From Bacteroidota bacterium (GTDB lineage Bacteria > Bacteroidota > Bacteroidia > Bacteroidales > VadinHA17), in contig JAAYDB010000021.1 in assembly GCA_012729475.1 (NCBI GenBank), positions 1 through 64,000 on the forward strand: a DNA stretch of 64,000 nt, written 5' to 3'. The position numbers and the translations under genes are program-made. This document shows positions 1 through 9,000 of the stretch, in pieces. Positions within the stretch are counted from its first letter, which is position 1. Every line of letters starts with the position of its first letter. Below the pieces are notes generated by a model that saw only the letters and a list, made by a program, of their open reading frames with translations, did no database searches and was not told the DNA's origin.

Positions 1-2616
1 CCACTGGTTATAACCCCTGAGACAAATTTCGTGAATATAGGGGAAAGGACTAATGTATCAGGATCATTAAAATTTGCAAGACTGATAAGAGAAGAGAAAT
101 ATGACGAAGCCTTGTCTGTTGCACGTAATCAGGTGGAAGGCGGTGCCCAGATAATAGATATATGTATGGATGAGGCAATGATAGATTCAGAAAAGGCAAT
201 GGTGAGATTTGTCAACCTCATCATGGCTGAACCTGATATAGCAAAGCTTCCTCTGATGATCGATTCATCCAAATGGGATGTTATCGAGTCGGCTCTTAAA
301 TGCATTCAGGGCAAATCGGTTGTTAATTCCATCAGTCTTAAAGAGGGAGAACAGGTTTTTCTCGATCGTGCACTTAAAATAAGAAAATACGGTGCTGCAG
401 TTGTAATAATGCTTTTTGATGAAAGAGGACAGGCCGACACTTTTGAAAGGAAAAAAGAAGTGGCAAAAAGAGCCTGGCATCTCCTTGTCGATAAACTTGG
501 CTTCAGTCCGGAAGACCTGATCTTTGATCCTAATGTACTGGCTATAGCTACAGGTATTGAAGAACACAATAACTATGCAGTTGATTTTATTAAAGCTACA
601 GAATGGATAAAGAATAATCTTCCACATGCAAAGGTGAGTGGAGGAATAAGTAATCTTTCTTTCTCTTTCAGGGGATTAAACCAGGTACGGGAAGCTATGC
701 ATTCCGTCTTTCTGTATCATGCTATAAAGGCTGGTCTTGATATGGCCATTGTAAACCCCGGCATGTTGCAGGTATATAGTGAAATAGATAAAGAACTGTT
801 ACGCTTTACCGAGGATGTTGTGCTTAATAAGAGCAAAAATGCCACTGAGGCCCTGATAAAATATGCAGAAAGGCTTAAGACCGGGGAGAAGAGAGAACAG
901 AAAAATGATGAATGGCGTTCGGTGCCTGTCACTGAACGTATAAGGCAATCGCTTATTAAGGGCCTGGATGAACATATTGAGCAGGATATTGAGGAAGCCC
1001 GTTCTCTTTTCTCAAGGTCACTGGATATAATTGAAGGTCCTTTGATGGGAGGTATGAATGAGGTGGGAGAGTTATTCGGATCCGGGAAGATGTTCCTGCC
1101 GCAGGTTGTAAAGAGTGCAAGGGTGATGAAAAAGGCTGTTACAAAACTGGCTCCTTATATTGAAGAGGAAAGCAAAGATACTGAGATAAAGACAGCAGGT
1201 AAGATCCTTCTGGCCACTGTCAGGGGTGATGTGCATGATATAGGAAAGAACATTGTAGCTGTAGTGTTGGGTTGCAGTAATTATGAGGTCATTGATCTTG
1301 GTGTGATGGTCCCTTCGGAAAAGATCATAGACACTGCTGTCAGAGAAAATGTTGATTTTATTGGTCTGAGCGGACTTATCACCCCTTCGCTTGAAGAGAT
1401 GGTGCATGTGGCATCTGAGATGGAACGGAGAAAGCTGGATATACCTCTTCTTATTGGGGGAGCTACTACCTCGGAAGTACATGCTGCAGTCAAAATTGCT
1501 CCGGAATATTCAAAGCCTGTGATCCATGTGAGAGATGCTTCAAAGGTTGCTGGTGTCCTCTCTTCGCTAATGAAAAATGATAATGCTGGTTATACAGTGT
1601 CGTTGAGAAATAAGTACAATAAGTTGTACCAGGATCACCAGACACGAAGAACAAACATTAAACTCCTGAGTATTGAAGAAGCACGAGATAACCGTCTTGT
1701 CACTGAGTGGGAGAAATTAACTATCCGCCATCCGGAAAAACCCGGACTGATAAGTGAAGAGTTAAGTGTTGAAAAAGTGCTTGATTATATCGACTGGACT
1801 TATTTCTTTTATGCCTGGAAGATCACCGGACGTTTCCCGGAAATCTTTAATGATCCTGCCAAGGGAGAGGAAGCCAGGAAACTGTATGATGATGCACAGG
1901 TGTGTCTCGAAAAAATTATTAATGAAGGGTTTATCACCATAAAGGCTGTCTCTGGTCTTTTCCCTGCAGTGTCTGTCGGAGATGATGTGAAGGTACTGTC
2001 AGACAGTGGAGATACTAAGGCTGTTTTCAGATTCCTCAGAAACCAGGAACAGAAAGAGAGAGGTGGTCCTAATTTGTCGCTCGCAGATTTCATTGCTCCT
2101 GAGGGATCTGGTCTGGTTGACTATATAGGGGCTTTTGTTGTAACGGCAATCCCTGATGACAAAGCTTTGGAGAGCTACAGGGATGATGATTACGGTTCAC
2201 TGATGATAAAGCTTATAGCTGACAGGCTGGCAGAGGCTGCTACGGAGTTTCTTCACCTTAAAATACGTAAGTCTTACTGGGCTTATGCTCCCGGAGAAGA
2301 TCTGGCTGCTGATGAACTGTTTAAAGTTAAATATACCGGGATACGTCCGGCTCCGGGATACCCGGCTTGTCCCGATCATACGGAGAAAAAGATAATCTTT
2401 GATCTGCTTGAAGCAGAGAAGCGGGTTGGTGTTGGTTTGACTGAATCGTATGCAATGACACCTGTTTCATCGGTATGCGGATATATTTTTTCACATCCGC
2501 AGTCGGCTTACTTCAATGTGGGAAAGATAGGTAATGATCAACTTCAGGACTATGCAAAAAGAAAGGGAATAACAACAGAAGAGGCCGGGAAATGGCTGGC
2601 CCCGAATTTGAAATAA
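1..2616 (+). CDS. metH: Cobalamin-dependent methionine synthase, 5'-truncated by window edge
   Basis: Transfers a methyl group from methyl-tetrahydrofolate via cobalamin to homocysteine, giving methionine in the cytoplasm. The reading frame is open to base 1, and the GTG used by the ORF track at 31 falls inside the conserved FVNIGERTN motif that opens the pterin-binding domain. The gene therefore starts outside the window and the N-terminal homocysteine-binding domain is missing here. Visible in order are the pterin-binding domain, the cobalamin-binding module with the DVHDIG ligand motif (His near track residue 402) and LLIGGATTS, and a C-terminal SAM-binding activation domain with [12 protein letters not shown] near residue 772. 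metF follows after 6 nt, so the two are probably co-transcribed. Full-length family members are about 1,200 residues. Confidence 0.97.
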   Translation, partial: PLVITPETNFVNIGERTNVSGSLKFARLIREEKYDEALSVARNQVEGGAQIIDICMDEAMIDSEKAMVRFVNLIMAEPDIAKLPLMIDSSKWDVIESALKCIQGKSVVNSISLKEGEQVFLDRALKIRKYGAAVVIMLFDERGQADTFERKKEVAKRAWHLLVDKLGFSPEDLIFDPNVLAIATGIEEHNNYAVDFIKATEWIKNNLPHAKVSGGISNLSFSFRGLNQVREAMHSVFLYHAIKAGLDMAIVNPGMLQVYSEIDKELLRFTEDVVLNKSKNATEALIKYAERLKTGEKREQKNDEWRSVPVTERIRQSLIKGLDEHIEQDIEEARSLFSRSLDIIEGPLMGGMNEVGELFGSGKMFLPQVVKSARVMKKAVTKLAPYIEEESKDTEIKTAGKILLATVRGDVHDIGKNIVAVVLGCSNYEVIDLGVMVPSEKIIDTAVRENVDFIGLSGLITPSLEEMVHVASEMERRKLDIPLLIGGATTSEVHAAVKIAPEYSKPVIHVRDASKVAGVLSSLMKNDNAGYTVSLRNKYNKLYQDHQTRRTNIKLLSIEEARDNRLVTEWEKLTIRHPEKPGLISEELSVEKVLDYIDWTYFFYAWKITGRFPEIFNDPAKGEEARKLYDDAQVCLEKIINEGFITIKAVSGLFPAVSVGDDVKVLSDSGDTKAVFRFLRNQEQKERGGPNLSLADFIAPEGSGLVDYIGAFVVTAIPDDKALESYRDDDYGSLMIKLIADRLAEAATEFLHLKIRKSYWAYAPGEDLAADELFKVKYTGIRPAPGYPACPDHTEKKIIFDLLEAEKRVGVGLTESYAMTPVSSVCGYIFSHPQSAYFNVGKIGNDQLQDYAKRKGITTEEAGKWLAPNLK

Positions 2617-2622
2617 CATATT

Positions 2623-3576
2623 ATGAGTGTAATAGAAAAGATTAAGAACGCAAAAAAACCACTTTTTACTTTTGAACTTTTGCCCCCTTTAAAAGGGCAC
2701 AGTATTGACAGGGTTTATTCTGCAATTGACAGACTGATTGAGTTCGAACCAGCTTATATTAATTTCACATCACACAGAAATGAAATAGTATATACGGAAA
2801 GGCCTGACGGTCTGGTGGAGAAGAATATAGTAAGGAAAAGGCCCGGTACTATAGCTCTTGCAGCAGCAGTTAAGTATAAATATAATATCACTGTTGTACC
2901 ACATGTACTTTGTGGAGGATTCACTAAGGAAGAAACAGAGAATGTCCTCATAGAGATGAATTTTCTGGGTATTGATGATGTGCTTGCTCTGCGTGGTGAC
3001 ATGCAAAAGGGCAGCCGGATATTTATCCCTGAGAAGAACGGGCACAGACATACCAGTGACCTTGTCGGTCAGATAGTCAATATGAACAGGGGAAGATATC
3101 TGGAGGAATCGTTGAAAGATAAATTTTCCACATCATTTTGTATTGGTGTAGCGGGCTATCCTGAGAAGCATTTTGAAGCTCCGAACAGGCAGGTTGATCT
3201 TGAAAATCTTAAGCTGAAAGTGGAGGCAGGAGCCAGCTATATTGTTACCCAGATGTTTTTTGATAATAAGAAATTCTTGAGGTTCAGGGATGAATGTCGT
3301 AAAGCGGGTATTGATGTACCGGTTATTGCAGGCATTAAACCTGTTTCTGCCCTGAATGATATCAGGATGCTTCCACAGACTTTCCATATAGATGTTCCCA
3401 ATGATCTTGTCAATGCGGTAAAGAAATGCACTAACGACGAAGAAGCCAGGGAGGTAGGTATAGAATGGGCTATTATGCAGTCAAAAGAGCTGATAAAAGA
3501 AGGTGTTCCGGGAATACATTATTATACTCTTGGCAGGTCGGATAATATTGCAAGGATAGTCAGGGCTTCATTTTAA
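2623..3576 (+). CDS. metF: 5,10-methylenetetrahydrofolate reductase
   Basis: Reduces methylene-THF to methyl-THF, the methyl donor used by MetH, with a flavin cofactor. The 317-residue product has the N-terminal TFELLPP segment, in which Glu18 matches the family's catalytic Glu by position, a DDVLALRGD motif, and the C-terminal barrel segment with VTQMFFDN. Length is close to the usual 290-320. It starts 6 nt after the metH stop, so it is very likely the second gene of a metH-metF operon. Its last 17 bases overlap the end of convergent metK. The identification is firm; electron donor preference cannot be read from sequence. Confidence 0.96.
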   Translation: MSVIEKIKNAKKPLFTFELLPPLKGHSIDRVYSAIDRLIEFEPAYINFTSHRNEIVYTERPDGLVEKNIVRKRPGTIALAAAVKYKYNITVVPHVLCGGFTKEETENVLIEMNFLGIDDVLALRGDMQKGSRIFIPEKNGHRHTSDLVGQIVNMNRGRYLEESLKDKFSTSFCIGVAGYPEKHFEAPNRQVDLENLKLKVEAGASYIVTQMFFDNKKFLRFRDECRKAGIDVPVIAGIKPVSALNDIRMLPQTFHIDVPNDLVNAVKKCTNDEEAREVGIEWAIMQSKELIKEGVPGIHYYTLGRSDNIARIVRASF

Positions 3577-4909
3577 AAGCCTTTTTGATCCTGTCAACAT
3601 AATCGGTTTTTTCCCAGGCAAAGAACTCAACCTTTTTCTTCCAGGCTTGTTTGCCGTTATTATTGACAGGTCTGGGTTTACTGCCGGGAACCTCGTAATA
3701 AACTTCCACTTCTTCAACTGTACATTCCCTGCCGAAGTGACCGTATGAGGCTGTCTTCAGGAAAACAGGATTTTTCAGGCCGAACCGTTCAACAATTGAA
3801 TAAGGTCGCAGATCAAACAGTTCACCTGCTTTTTGGATTATCTGTTCGTCAGTAAGTTTATTCCCCTTACTGTCGGTGACATGGGCTGTGCTATAGGTGT
3901 TAAGGTAGAGGCCTACAGGCTGAGCTACACCTATAGCATAAGCAACCTGTATGAGAGCCTTATCACATACTCCTGCTGCAACAAGGTTCTTGGCCATATG
4001 GCGGGCAGCATAGGCAGCTGATCTGTCTACTTTCGACGAGTCTTTACCTGAAAATGCACCTCCTCCGTGAGCTCCATGGCCTCCGTAAGTGTCAACAATG
4101 ATCTTGCGTCCTGTCAGGCCTGTATCGCCATGAGGCCCTCCTATAACAAATTTACCTGTAGGATTGACAAGTAAATGGGTGTTGTCGGAGAAGAGTTTAC
4201 GGACAGAGGGGGAGAGGGATTTTTTTACTCTGGGAATGACAATGTTACGGATGTCTTCATATATCCTGTCGTGCATAGCTTTATCAGCAGTTTTCCGGGA
4301 AGCCGGAGTGTCTTTTTCCGGGAGAATAAACTCATCATGCTGTGTGCTGATGACAATAGTGTCTATCCTGACAGGATTATCATTATCGTCGTATTCAACA
4401 GTTACCTGAGATTTTGCATCAGGCCTGAGATATTTCATGACTCTTTTGTCATGCCGTATGGCAGCCAGCTGTCTGAGAAAGAGATGTGACAGCTCACTGC
4501 TCAGGGGCATTAAGTTATCCATCTCGCGACAAGCATATCCAAACATCATCCCCTGATCTCCTGCTCCCTGCTCTTCAGGTTTTTCCCGTACAACACCCTG
4601 GCGGATGTCAGGTGATTGTTCATGGATAGTGGATATAACGCCACAGGATTCAGAATCGAAACGGTATTCCGCTTTGGTGTATCCTATATCACGAAGGACC
4701 TGCCGTGCAGTATCCTGTACGTCAACCCATCCTGTTGTTTGTACTTCCCCACCACAGACCACAAGGCCTGTGGTTACAAATGTTTCACATGCAACTTTTG
4801 AATCGGGGTCCCATCTGAGAAATTCGTCCAGCAAAGCATCAGATATCTGATCGGCAACTTTGTCAGGGTGACCTTCAGAGACTGATTCGGAAGTAAATAA
4901 ATATGCCAT
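3560..4909 (-). CDS. metK: S-adenosylmethionine synthetase
   Basis: Makes SAM from methionine and ATP, closing the metH-metF methylation cycle. Hallmarks are the N-terminal SEGHPDK motif with His14, the ATP-binding GAGDQG motif and the P-loop-like GGGAFSGKD motif. The product is 449 residues, longer than the ~384 of the E. coli enzyme; the excess looks like insertions in the middle (around RPDAK...ILPEKD) and in the C-terminal third rather than a fused domain. MAYLFTSES is a typical family start, so the leader of over 100 nt up to the candidate SAM-II aptamer is genuine. It is convergent with metF, with a 17-bp overlap at the 3' ends. Confidence 0.97.
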   Translation of the reverse strand: MAYLFTSESVSEGHPDKVADQISDALLDEFLRWDPDSKVACETFVTTGLVVCGGEVQTTGWVDVQDTARQVLRDIGYTKAEYRFDSESCGVISTIHEQSPDIRQGVVREKPEEQGAGDQGMMFGYACREMDNLMPLSSELSHLFLRQLAAIRHDKRVMKYLRPDAKSQVTVEYDDNDNPVRIDTIVISTQHDEFILPEKDTPASRKTADKAMHDRIYEDIRNIVIPRVKKSLSPSVRKLFSDNTHLLVNPTGKFVIGGPHGDTGLTGRKIIVDTYGGHGAHGGGAFSGKDSSKVDRSAAYAARHMAKNLVAAGVCDKALIQVAYAIGVAQPVGLYLNTYSTAHVTDSKGNKLTDEQIIQKAGELFDLRPYSIVERFGLKNPVFLKTASYGHFGRECTVEEVEVYYEVPGSKPRPVNNNGKQAWKKKVEFFAWEKTDYVDRIKKAFKMKP

Positions 4910-5022
4910 ATTGGTAAGTTTGAAATATTTAAAATATTTATATAAATACCTGAAGTATTATAAGTTAATTATATCACTTAAACACCTGATGAGAAAACTG
5001 GTTGAAAAGAAAAGAGGAAGTA

Positions 5023-5075
5023 GCGTTTTAGCATTTTTTTCCTGTGGTTGCAATCAGCACAAATCTTTCCACCAG
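5023..5075 (-). ncRNA. SAM-II-like riboswitch candidate in metK leader
   Basis: On the minus strand the metK leader contains, in order, GTGG, GATTTG, GATTGCAA, CCAC, then an A-rich stretch and ATGCTAAAACGC. GTGG (5072-5069) pairs with CCAC (5047-5044) as P1. The GATTT...ATTGCA loop and the downstream GCTAAA are the conserved core of the SAM-II (metA-type) aptamer known from Alphaproteobacteria and Bacteroidota, as I remember it. A possible pseudoknot is GTG in the loop with CGC at the 3' edge; it is short. P1 is only 4 bp with an irregular extension. A TTCCTTTG box, one base off the -7 consensus, lies about 13 nt 5' of P1. The aptamer ends 113 nt before the metK ATG. Confidence 0.62.
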
Positions 5076-5120
5076 ATGATACAGGAACAAAGGAAATAAA
5101 AAAAAAGCAGAAACGAAAGA

Positions 5121-6035
5121 TTAACCTTTTGTTAAATGTCTGAAAACCTCTTCAAGAGTCTTCTCTTCCTTAAGAAGAGACAAGACAGTAAGATTATTTT
5201 TTACGGCATAATTAAAGATTGCCGGCCTTATATCTTCTTCGCCTTCTGCCTCAATGAGCCATATATTATCTTTTACCATGCGGGCTTCAGTAACAGCAGG
5301 TATTTTTAACAGATCACCAGTGATTGTTTCTCTGTCAAATTCCACCCTTATGATCTGTTTATGTGAAAACTGTCTGGAATAGATTTTCTTTTTCTCGTCA
5401 TCGGCAATAATAATCCCTTTATCGATTATTATTATTCTGTCGCATATAGCTTCTGCTTCCTGCATAATATGTGTTGAAAGCATAACGGTTTTTTCTTTCC
5501 CTGCTTCTCTTATCAGGTTTCTTATCTCAACCACCTGATTAGGATCAAGTCCTGTTGTAGCCTCATCGAGGATAAGAACATCCGGATCGTGTATTAAAGC
5601 CTGGGCGAGGCCTACTCTTTGTCTGTAACCCTTTGAAAGGGATCCTATCTTTTTGTTTTGTTCGATGCTTAGTCCGGTTATTTCTATTATATCGTTGATC
5701 CTTTTTTTAACTGAAGATCTCATTTTATAAAGAGAAGCCACAAAACCCAGATATTCTCTGATATACATCTCGGGGTAGAGAGGGTTATTTTCCGGTAGAT
5801 AGCCTATTTTTTTCCTGATTTCGGTATTATCCGATGATGTCTTTATATCGTTAACTAAAACAGAACCGGAAGAAGCAGGGATATAACCTGTAATTATTTT
5901 CATCATGGTTGATTTACCTGCTCCGTTAGGGCCCAGAAATGCTACTATTTCACCGGTGTTTATCCTGAAAGACACGTTGTCGAGAGCTTTCTGAAGTCCG
6001 TACAGTTTTGTTACTCCATTTACTACTATTGACAT
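5121..6035 (-). CDS. gldA: GldA-type ABC transporter ATPase
   Basis: ATP-binding subunit of an ABC transporter, closest in my recognition to GldA of gliding Bacteroidota. It has Walker A GPNGAGKS, signature SKGYRQRVGLAQALIHDP, Walker B LILDEATTGLDPNQ and the switch His in LSTHIMQEAEAICDR. The GLDPNQ...EIRNLI segment and the C-terminal ~80-residue extension after the ATPase core fit the GldA subfamily; 304 residues is about its normal length. Walker B reads LDEA rather than the common LDEP, with the catalytic Glu kept. No permease genes (gldF, gldG) adjoin it, so its partners must be elsewhere. It lies upstream of the metK leader on the same strand. Confidence 0.85.
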   Translation of the reverse strand: MSIVVNGVTKLYGLQKALDNVSFRINTGEIVAFLGPNGAGKSTMMKIITGYIPASSGSVLVNDIKTSSDNTEIRKKIGYLPENNPLYPEMYIREYLGFVASLYKMRSSVKKRINDIIEITGLSIEQNKKIGSLSKGYRQRVGLAQALIHDPDVLILDEATTGLDPNQVVEIRNLIREAGKEKTVMLSTHIMQEAEAICDRIIIIDKGIIIADDEKKKIYSRQFSHKQIIRVEFDRETITGDLLKIPAVTEARMVKDNIWLIEAEGEEDIRPAIFNYAVKNNLTVLSLLKEEKTLEEVFRHLTKG

Positions 6036-6059
6036 TTAAGGCAGATGTTGTAATATTTC

Positions 6060-6078
6060 AAATGCTAAAATAGCATTT
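6060..6078. repeat. Perfect 8-bp inverted repeat upstream of gldA
   Basis: AAATGCTA and TAGCATTT flank an AAA spacer, forming a perfect palindrome 25 bp upstream of the gldA start and about 85 bp upstream of the divergent symporter. It could be an operator or a short hairpin in the gldA leader; nothing in the sequence decides this. Confidence 0.45.
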
Positions 6079-6107
6079 ATTAAGTTAAGGAGTAACTATT
6101 AAAAAGA

Positions 6108-6139
6108 TTTGGTCATTTTCAGGGGCATTTATAATTTTG
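6108..6139 (+). promoter_or_regulatory. Bacteroidota-type promoter for the symporter gene
   Basis: TTTG (6108-6111), a 20-bp spacer and TAATTTTG (6132-6139) match the Bacteroidota housekeeping consensus TTTG-N19/21-TAnnTTTG exactly. Transcription would begin near 6146, about 20 nt before the ATG at 6166. Confidence 0.7.
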
Positions 6140-6165
6140 GTAAGCATTAAAAAAAACCTTTGTAT

Positions 6166-7860
6166 ATGGAAAACCAGGTAATGATTCTGACGGTGATGAT
6201 TATTTATATTGGTTTGTTGGTTGCCTGGGGGCTTTTTCAGGGAAGGAGGGTAAAGACGGGGGATGAGTATGCAATAGCGGGCCGCAGGTTACCGGGGTGG
6301 GTAGCTGCATTATCGGAGAGAGCGACGGGCGAGTCATCATGGGCATTGCTGGGTCTTCCGGGAGCAGCTTATGCTACAGGATTAACCGAGATATGGACTG
6401 CTGCCGGATGTGTTACCGGAATAATCTTTGCATGGATACTTATCGCACGGAGACTGAGGGATGAAGCAGAGAAATATGAAGTCTCAACCTTTACACAATA
6501 TCTTGAAGCAAAGCATGGAGATACAGGAAGGAAGCTGAAAATTGTATCAGGCTTGGCTATTGTTTTCTTTTTCTTCTTTTATGTTGGCGCCCAGTTTCTG
6601 GGAGGAGGCAAGACCCTCCATACTTTATTTGGCATTGACCCTGGTATAGGTGTTATTCTGACTGCGGCAATCATAATTCCGTATACTGTTTATGGAGGAT
6701 TCAGGAGTGTGGTTTACACTGATGTTGTCCAGGCTGTTGTTATGATAATCACTCTTATCATCGGTCCCATAGCTGGAATTATATATCTCAGAAACAATCC
6801 CGGGGTATATGCATCAAATATATCAGAGGCGCTGGCAATGTCGGGCGATTCTTATTCGTCACTTACAGGGATGGCCGGAGGATTTGTGGCGGGGCTGGTG
6901 ATTGTGGGGGGCTTTAGCTGGTTTTTTGGTTATCTGGGGGGACAGCCACAGTTAAGTATCAGATTTATGGCGATAAAAGATGTGAAAAATGCTGTCAAAG
7001 CCCGTAATATTGGTATTATTTGGACAATAATAGCCTATACGGGAGCATTGATGATAGGTTGGATAGGCCTTGCAATATTTGGTCCCACAGGCCTTAGTGA
7101 TCCTGAATATGTTATGCCTGACGTGATTTTAACACTCTTCCATCCCGCCCTGGCAGCTGTCCTTATTACCGGAGCTATTGCCGCCATGATCTCGACAGCA
7201 GACTCATTGTTGATCCTTTCTGCAACTGAGTTATCCGACAGTGTGTTGAGAAGCAGGAAAAATTCCTCAGAGTGGGACAGAAAGAAAAACAATTCCCTGA
7301 AAAAGCATCGTATCACCACAGCTGTGCTGGCTGTTGTTGCTCTGGGCTTGTCTTATCTGACACCTTCAAAACTGATATTTACCATTGTGAGTTATGTATG
7401 GGCCGGTATAGGTTGTACTTTTTCCGTAGTCATCCTCCTTACACTCTTCTGGAAGAAGTATAATGGAAGAGCAGCTCTTGTTACCGTAATATCGGGTATA
7501 CTATTTACTATTATCTGGATAAGCGGAGGCTATGAACAACATTACAGGGTAACAGAGTCACAGCTTGATTTTCTTGTGAGAAATGAGATTATAAATCAGG
7601 AAGAGAAAGCACATCTTTTGTCTCTGGAAGGGAAAAAATTTGTAAGCAGTGCGAAATTTGAGCTTGCCCTAAGGGATAATACAGGAGCAGATACCGAAGC
7701 AGATAAAATAACTGTTTTATCCACTTCTTTTATCAGTAAGGGGATCCCTGCAAGACTGACTACCTTTCTGTTCTGTCTGCTTGTAGCAGTATCATGCACT
7801 TGTCTTTTCCCGGGTTGCCGGAGAGAAGACTCCGGAGTTAATCCCCCCAGCCTCCCATGA
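6166..7860 (+). CDS. Sodium:solute symporter (PutP-like)
   Basis: Multi-helix inner-membrane protein of the sodium/solute symporter (SSS) family, resembling proline symporter PutP. The N-terminus has MIIYIGLLVAWGLFQGRR followed by the family pattern DEYAIAGRRLPGW and SERATGESSWALLGLPG, and the unwound-helix region contains AAMISTADSLLI. I start it at the ATG at 6166; the track's TTG at 6160 is two codons earlier and the promoter fits either. An unusual feature is a hydrophilic stretch of about 70 residues between the last two membrane segments, which PutP itself lacks. Substrate is unproven; proline or another amino acid or osmolyte is plausible. Its last 23 bases overlap the end of the convergent stress-protein gene. 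Confidence 0.88.
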   Translation: MENQVMILTVMIIYIGLLVAWGLFQGRRVKTGDEYAIAGRRLPGWVAALSERATGESSWALLGLPGAAYATGLTEIWTAAGCVTGIIFAWILIARRLRDEAEKYEVSTFTQYLEAKHGDTGRKLKIVSGLAIVFFFFFYVGAQFLGGGKTLHTLFGIDPGIGVILTAAIIIPYTVYGGFRSVVYTDVVQAVVMIITLIIGPIAGIIYLRNNPGVYASNISEALAMSGDSYSSLTGMAGGFVAGLVIVGGFSWFFGYLGGQPQLSIRFMAIKDVKNAVKARNIGIIWTIIAYTGALMIGWIGLAIFGPTGLSDPEYVMPDVILTLFHPALAAVLITGAIAAMISTADSLLILSATELSDSVLRSRKNSSEWDRKKNNSLKKHRITTAVLAVVALGLSYLTPSKLIFTIVSYVWAGIGCTFSVVILLTLFWKKYNGRAALVTVISGILFTIIWISGGYEQHYRVTESQLDFLVRNEIINQEEKAHLLSLEGKKFVSSAKFELALRDNTGADTEADKITVLSTSFISKGIPARLTTFLFCLLVAVSCTCLFPGCRREDSGVNPPSLP

Positions 7861-8689
7861 ACTGACTGCTCTTGGTAAAGGAAGCTCTCGGGTTAACACA
7901 GCAGACAGGTATCTTTGAACTGTTGGCAATGATATATTGTTCCGATGCACCAAGCATGTAATCGGCAAAACTGATGTTCTTTGTCGTAACAATAAGAATG
8001 AGATCGGCATTCATTTTCTGAGCAAAATCGATTGTCTGCTGAGCAAAATTCCCTTTTGGAACCTCATGGACCTCATATTCGATATTATTCTGGATAAGAT
8101 ATTTTATCGAGAAAGACAGGTTGATCTTTGTTCTTTTGCTTAGGCTTTTATCAGAAGTAGAAGCAACAAGTATATGGACTTTGGAGTCGAAATATTTCCC
8201 CATGTATATAGCCATTTTAGTCTTCTCCTTATTTTCTCTTCTGAAATCAACCGGGAACACTATATTATGATATCTTCCATGATCCGGTGGAGGATCCTGA
8301 ACAACGATGAAAGGAACTTTTGACCTGACCAATACTTTAAGAGCCCAGCTGCCGGTAAGTTTTTGCATGCCTTTTATACCATGAGTTCCCATAACGACCA
8401 GGCTTGCATCTTTCTCATTGACAAATTCGGCTATGGAGGTAAAAATAGTTCCTTTGGCTATATGAGAAGTAATCTTAATATTATATTTCCTTCCATTTTC
8501 ATCGGCTACATGCTGAAGCAGAATCTTTTTTTCACCAAGAACATTCTTTTTGATACCCGGATCCACTATATGGAGAAGACTGATGCTGTCTCCAACCATA
8601 CGGCTGATCTTAACTGCATGTTCAAGTGCATTTTCTGCAACAGGAGTGAAATCCCACGGCACTACAATAATTTTCTGATTATCTTCCAT
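7838..8689 (-). CDS. Universal stress protein with two Usp domains
   Basis: Cytoplasmic UspA-family protein of 283 residues with two tandem domains. The first runs from IIVVPWDFTP to FIVVQDPP and keeps the nucleotide-binding pattern GTHGIKGMQKLTGS; the second (IVFPVDFRRENKEK to IPVCCVNP) has a degenerate version, TTKNISFADYMLGA, so only the first half is likely to bind ATP well. I place the start at the ATG at 8689, not the track's TTG at 8716, because a strong promoter predicts transcription from about 8707, downstream of that TTG. It is convergent with the symporter, with a 23-bp overlap. The physiological signal is unknown. Confidence 0.92.
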   Translation of the reverse strand: MEDNQKIIVVPWDFTPVAENALEHAVKISRMVGDSISLLHIVDPGIKKNVLGEKKILLQHVADENGRKYNIKITSHIAKGTIFTSIAEFVNEKDASLVVMGTHGIKGMQKLTGSWALKVLVRSKVPFIVVQDPPPDHGRYHNIVFPVDFRRENKEKTKMAIYMGKYFDSKVHILVASTSDKSLSKRTKINLSFSIKYLIQNNIEYEVHEVPKGNFAQQTIDFAQKMNADLILIVTTKNISFADYMLGASEQYIIANSSKIPVCCVNPRASFTKSSQFMGGWGD

Positions 8690-8713
8690 AGCTGGTCTCT
8701 TTACAAATAATAC

Positions 8714-8744
8714 CAAATGTATTTAGTTTTTGATAAATTTCAAA
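8714..8744 (-). promoter_or_regulatory. Promoter for the universal stress protein gene
   Basis: On the minus strand TTTG (8744-8741), 19 bp and TACATTTG (8721-8714) match the Bacteroidota promoter consensus perfectly. The predicted start of transcription lies near 8707, giving an 18-nt leader before the ATG at 8689. Confidence 0.7.
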
Positions 8745-8959
8745 CCGTTAAGATAGTGAAAACGTATTTTTTAGAAATAGATTATAAAAAAGGCACTCAT
8801 TTGCTCAAAAATAATGCCATATATGAATAAAAGAGAAGCATATTCTCTTAAGCGATCAACAATTTATTATTTTTGCATGAAAAATTTGCAGAACTGATAT
8901 AAACAAAGCTACGTTTGTTGTTTGCCGGTATCTGAGACAGCATTTAAAGATGTTGTTCT

Positions 8960-8967
8960 TATATTTG
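8960..8967 (+). promoter_or_regulatory. Candidate -7 box for asnS
   Basis: TATATTTG fits TAnnTTTG and would start transcription near 8974, 27 nt before the asnS ATG. No TTG lies at the usual 19-21 bp upstream, so support rests on one element only. Confidence 0.35.
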
Positions 8968-9000
8968 GGGCACAGCAATAAGTTAAACATTTAACAGGAA

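Larger units (their letters stand above)
8690..9000. other. Divergent intergenic region between usp and asnS
   Basis: A 311-bp AT-rich gap without a supportable gene. It holds the usp promoter on the minus strand, a perfect 7-bp hairpin AAGAGAA/TTCTCTT (8831-8849, 5-nt loop), and two TAnnTTTG boxes on the plus strand (TATTTTTG at 8868, TATATTTG at 8960). The second is the better placed for asnS, about 30 nt before its ATG, but neither has a well-spaced -33 element. Confidence 0.6.

Noticed and set aside
4911-5099. 62-codon plus-strand ORF over the metK leader
   Set aside because: Lys/Leu/Tyr-rich AT-driven translation with no family resemblance; it is antisense to the riboswitch candidate.
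6060-6078. AAATGCTAAAA similarity to the SAM-II core near gldA and the symporter
   Set aside because: The upstream GATTT...ATTGCA half and P1 are missing; the sequence is explained as a short palindrome.
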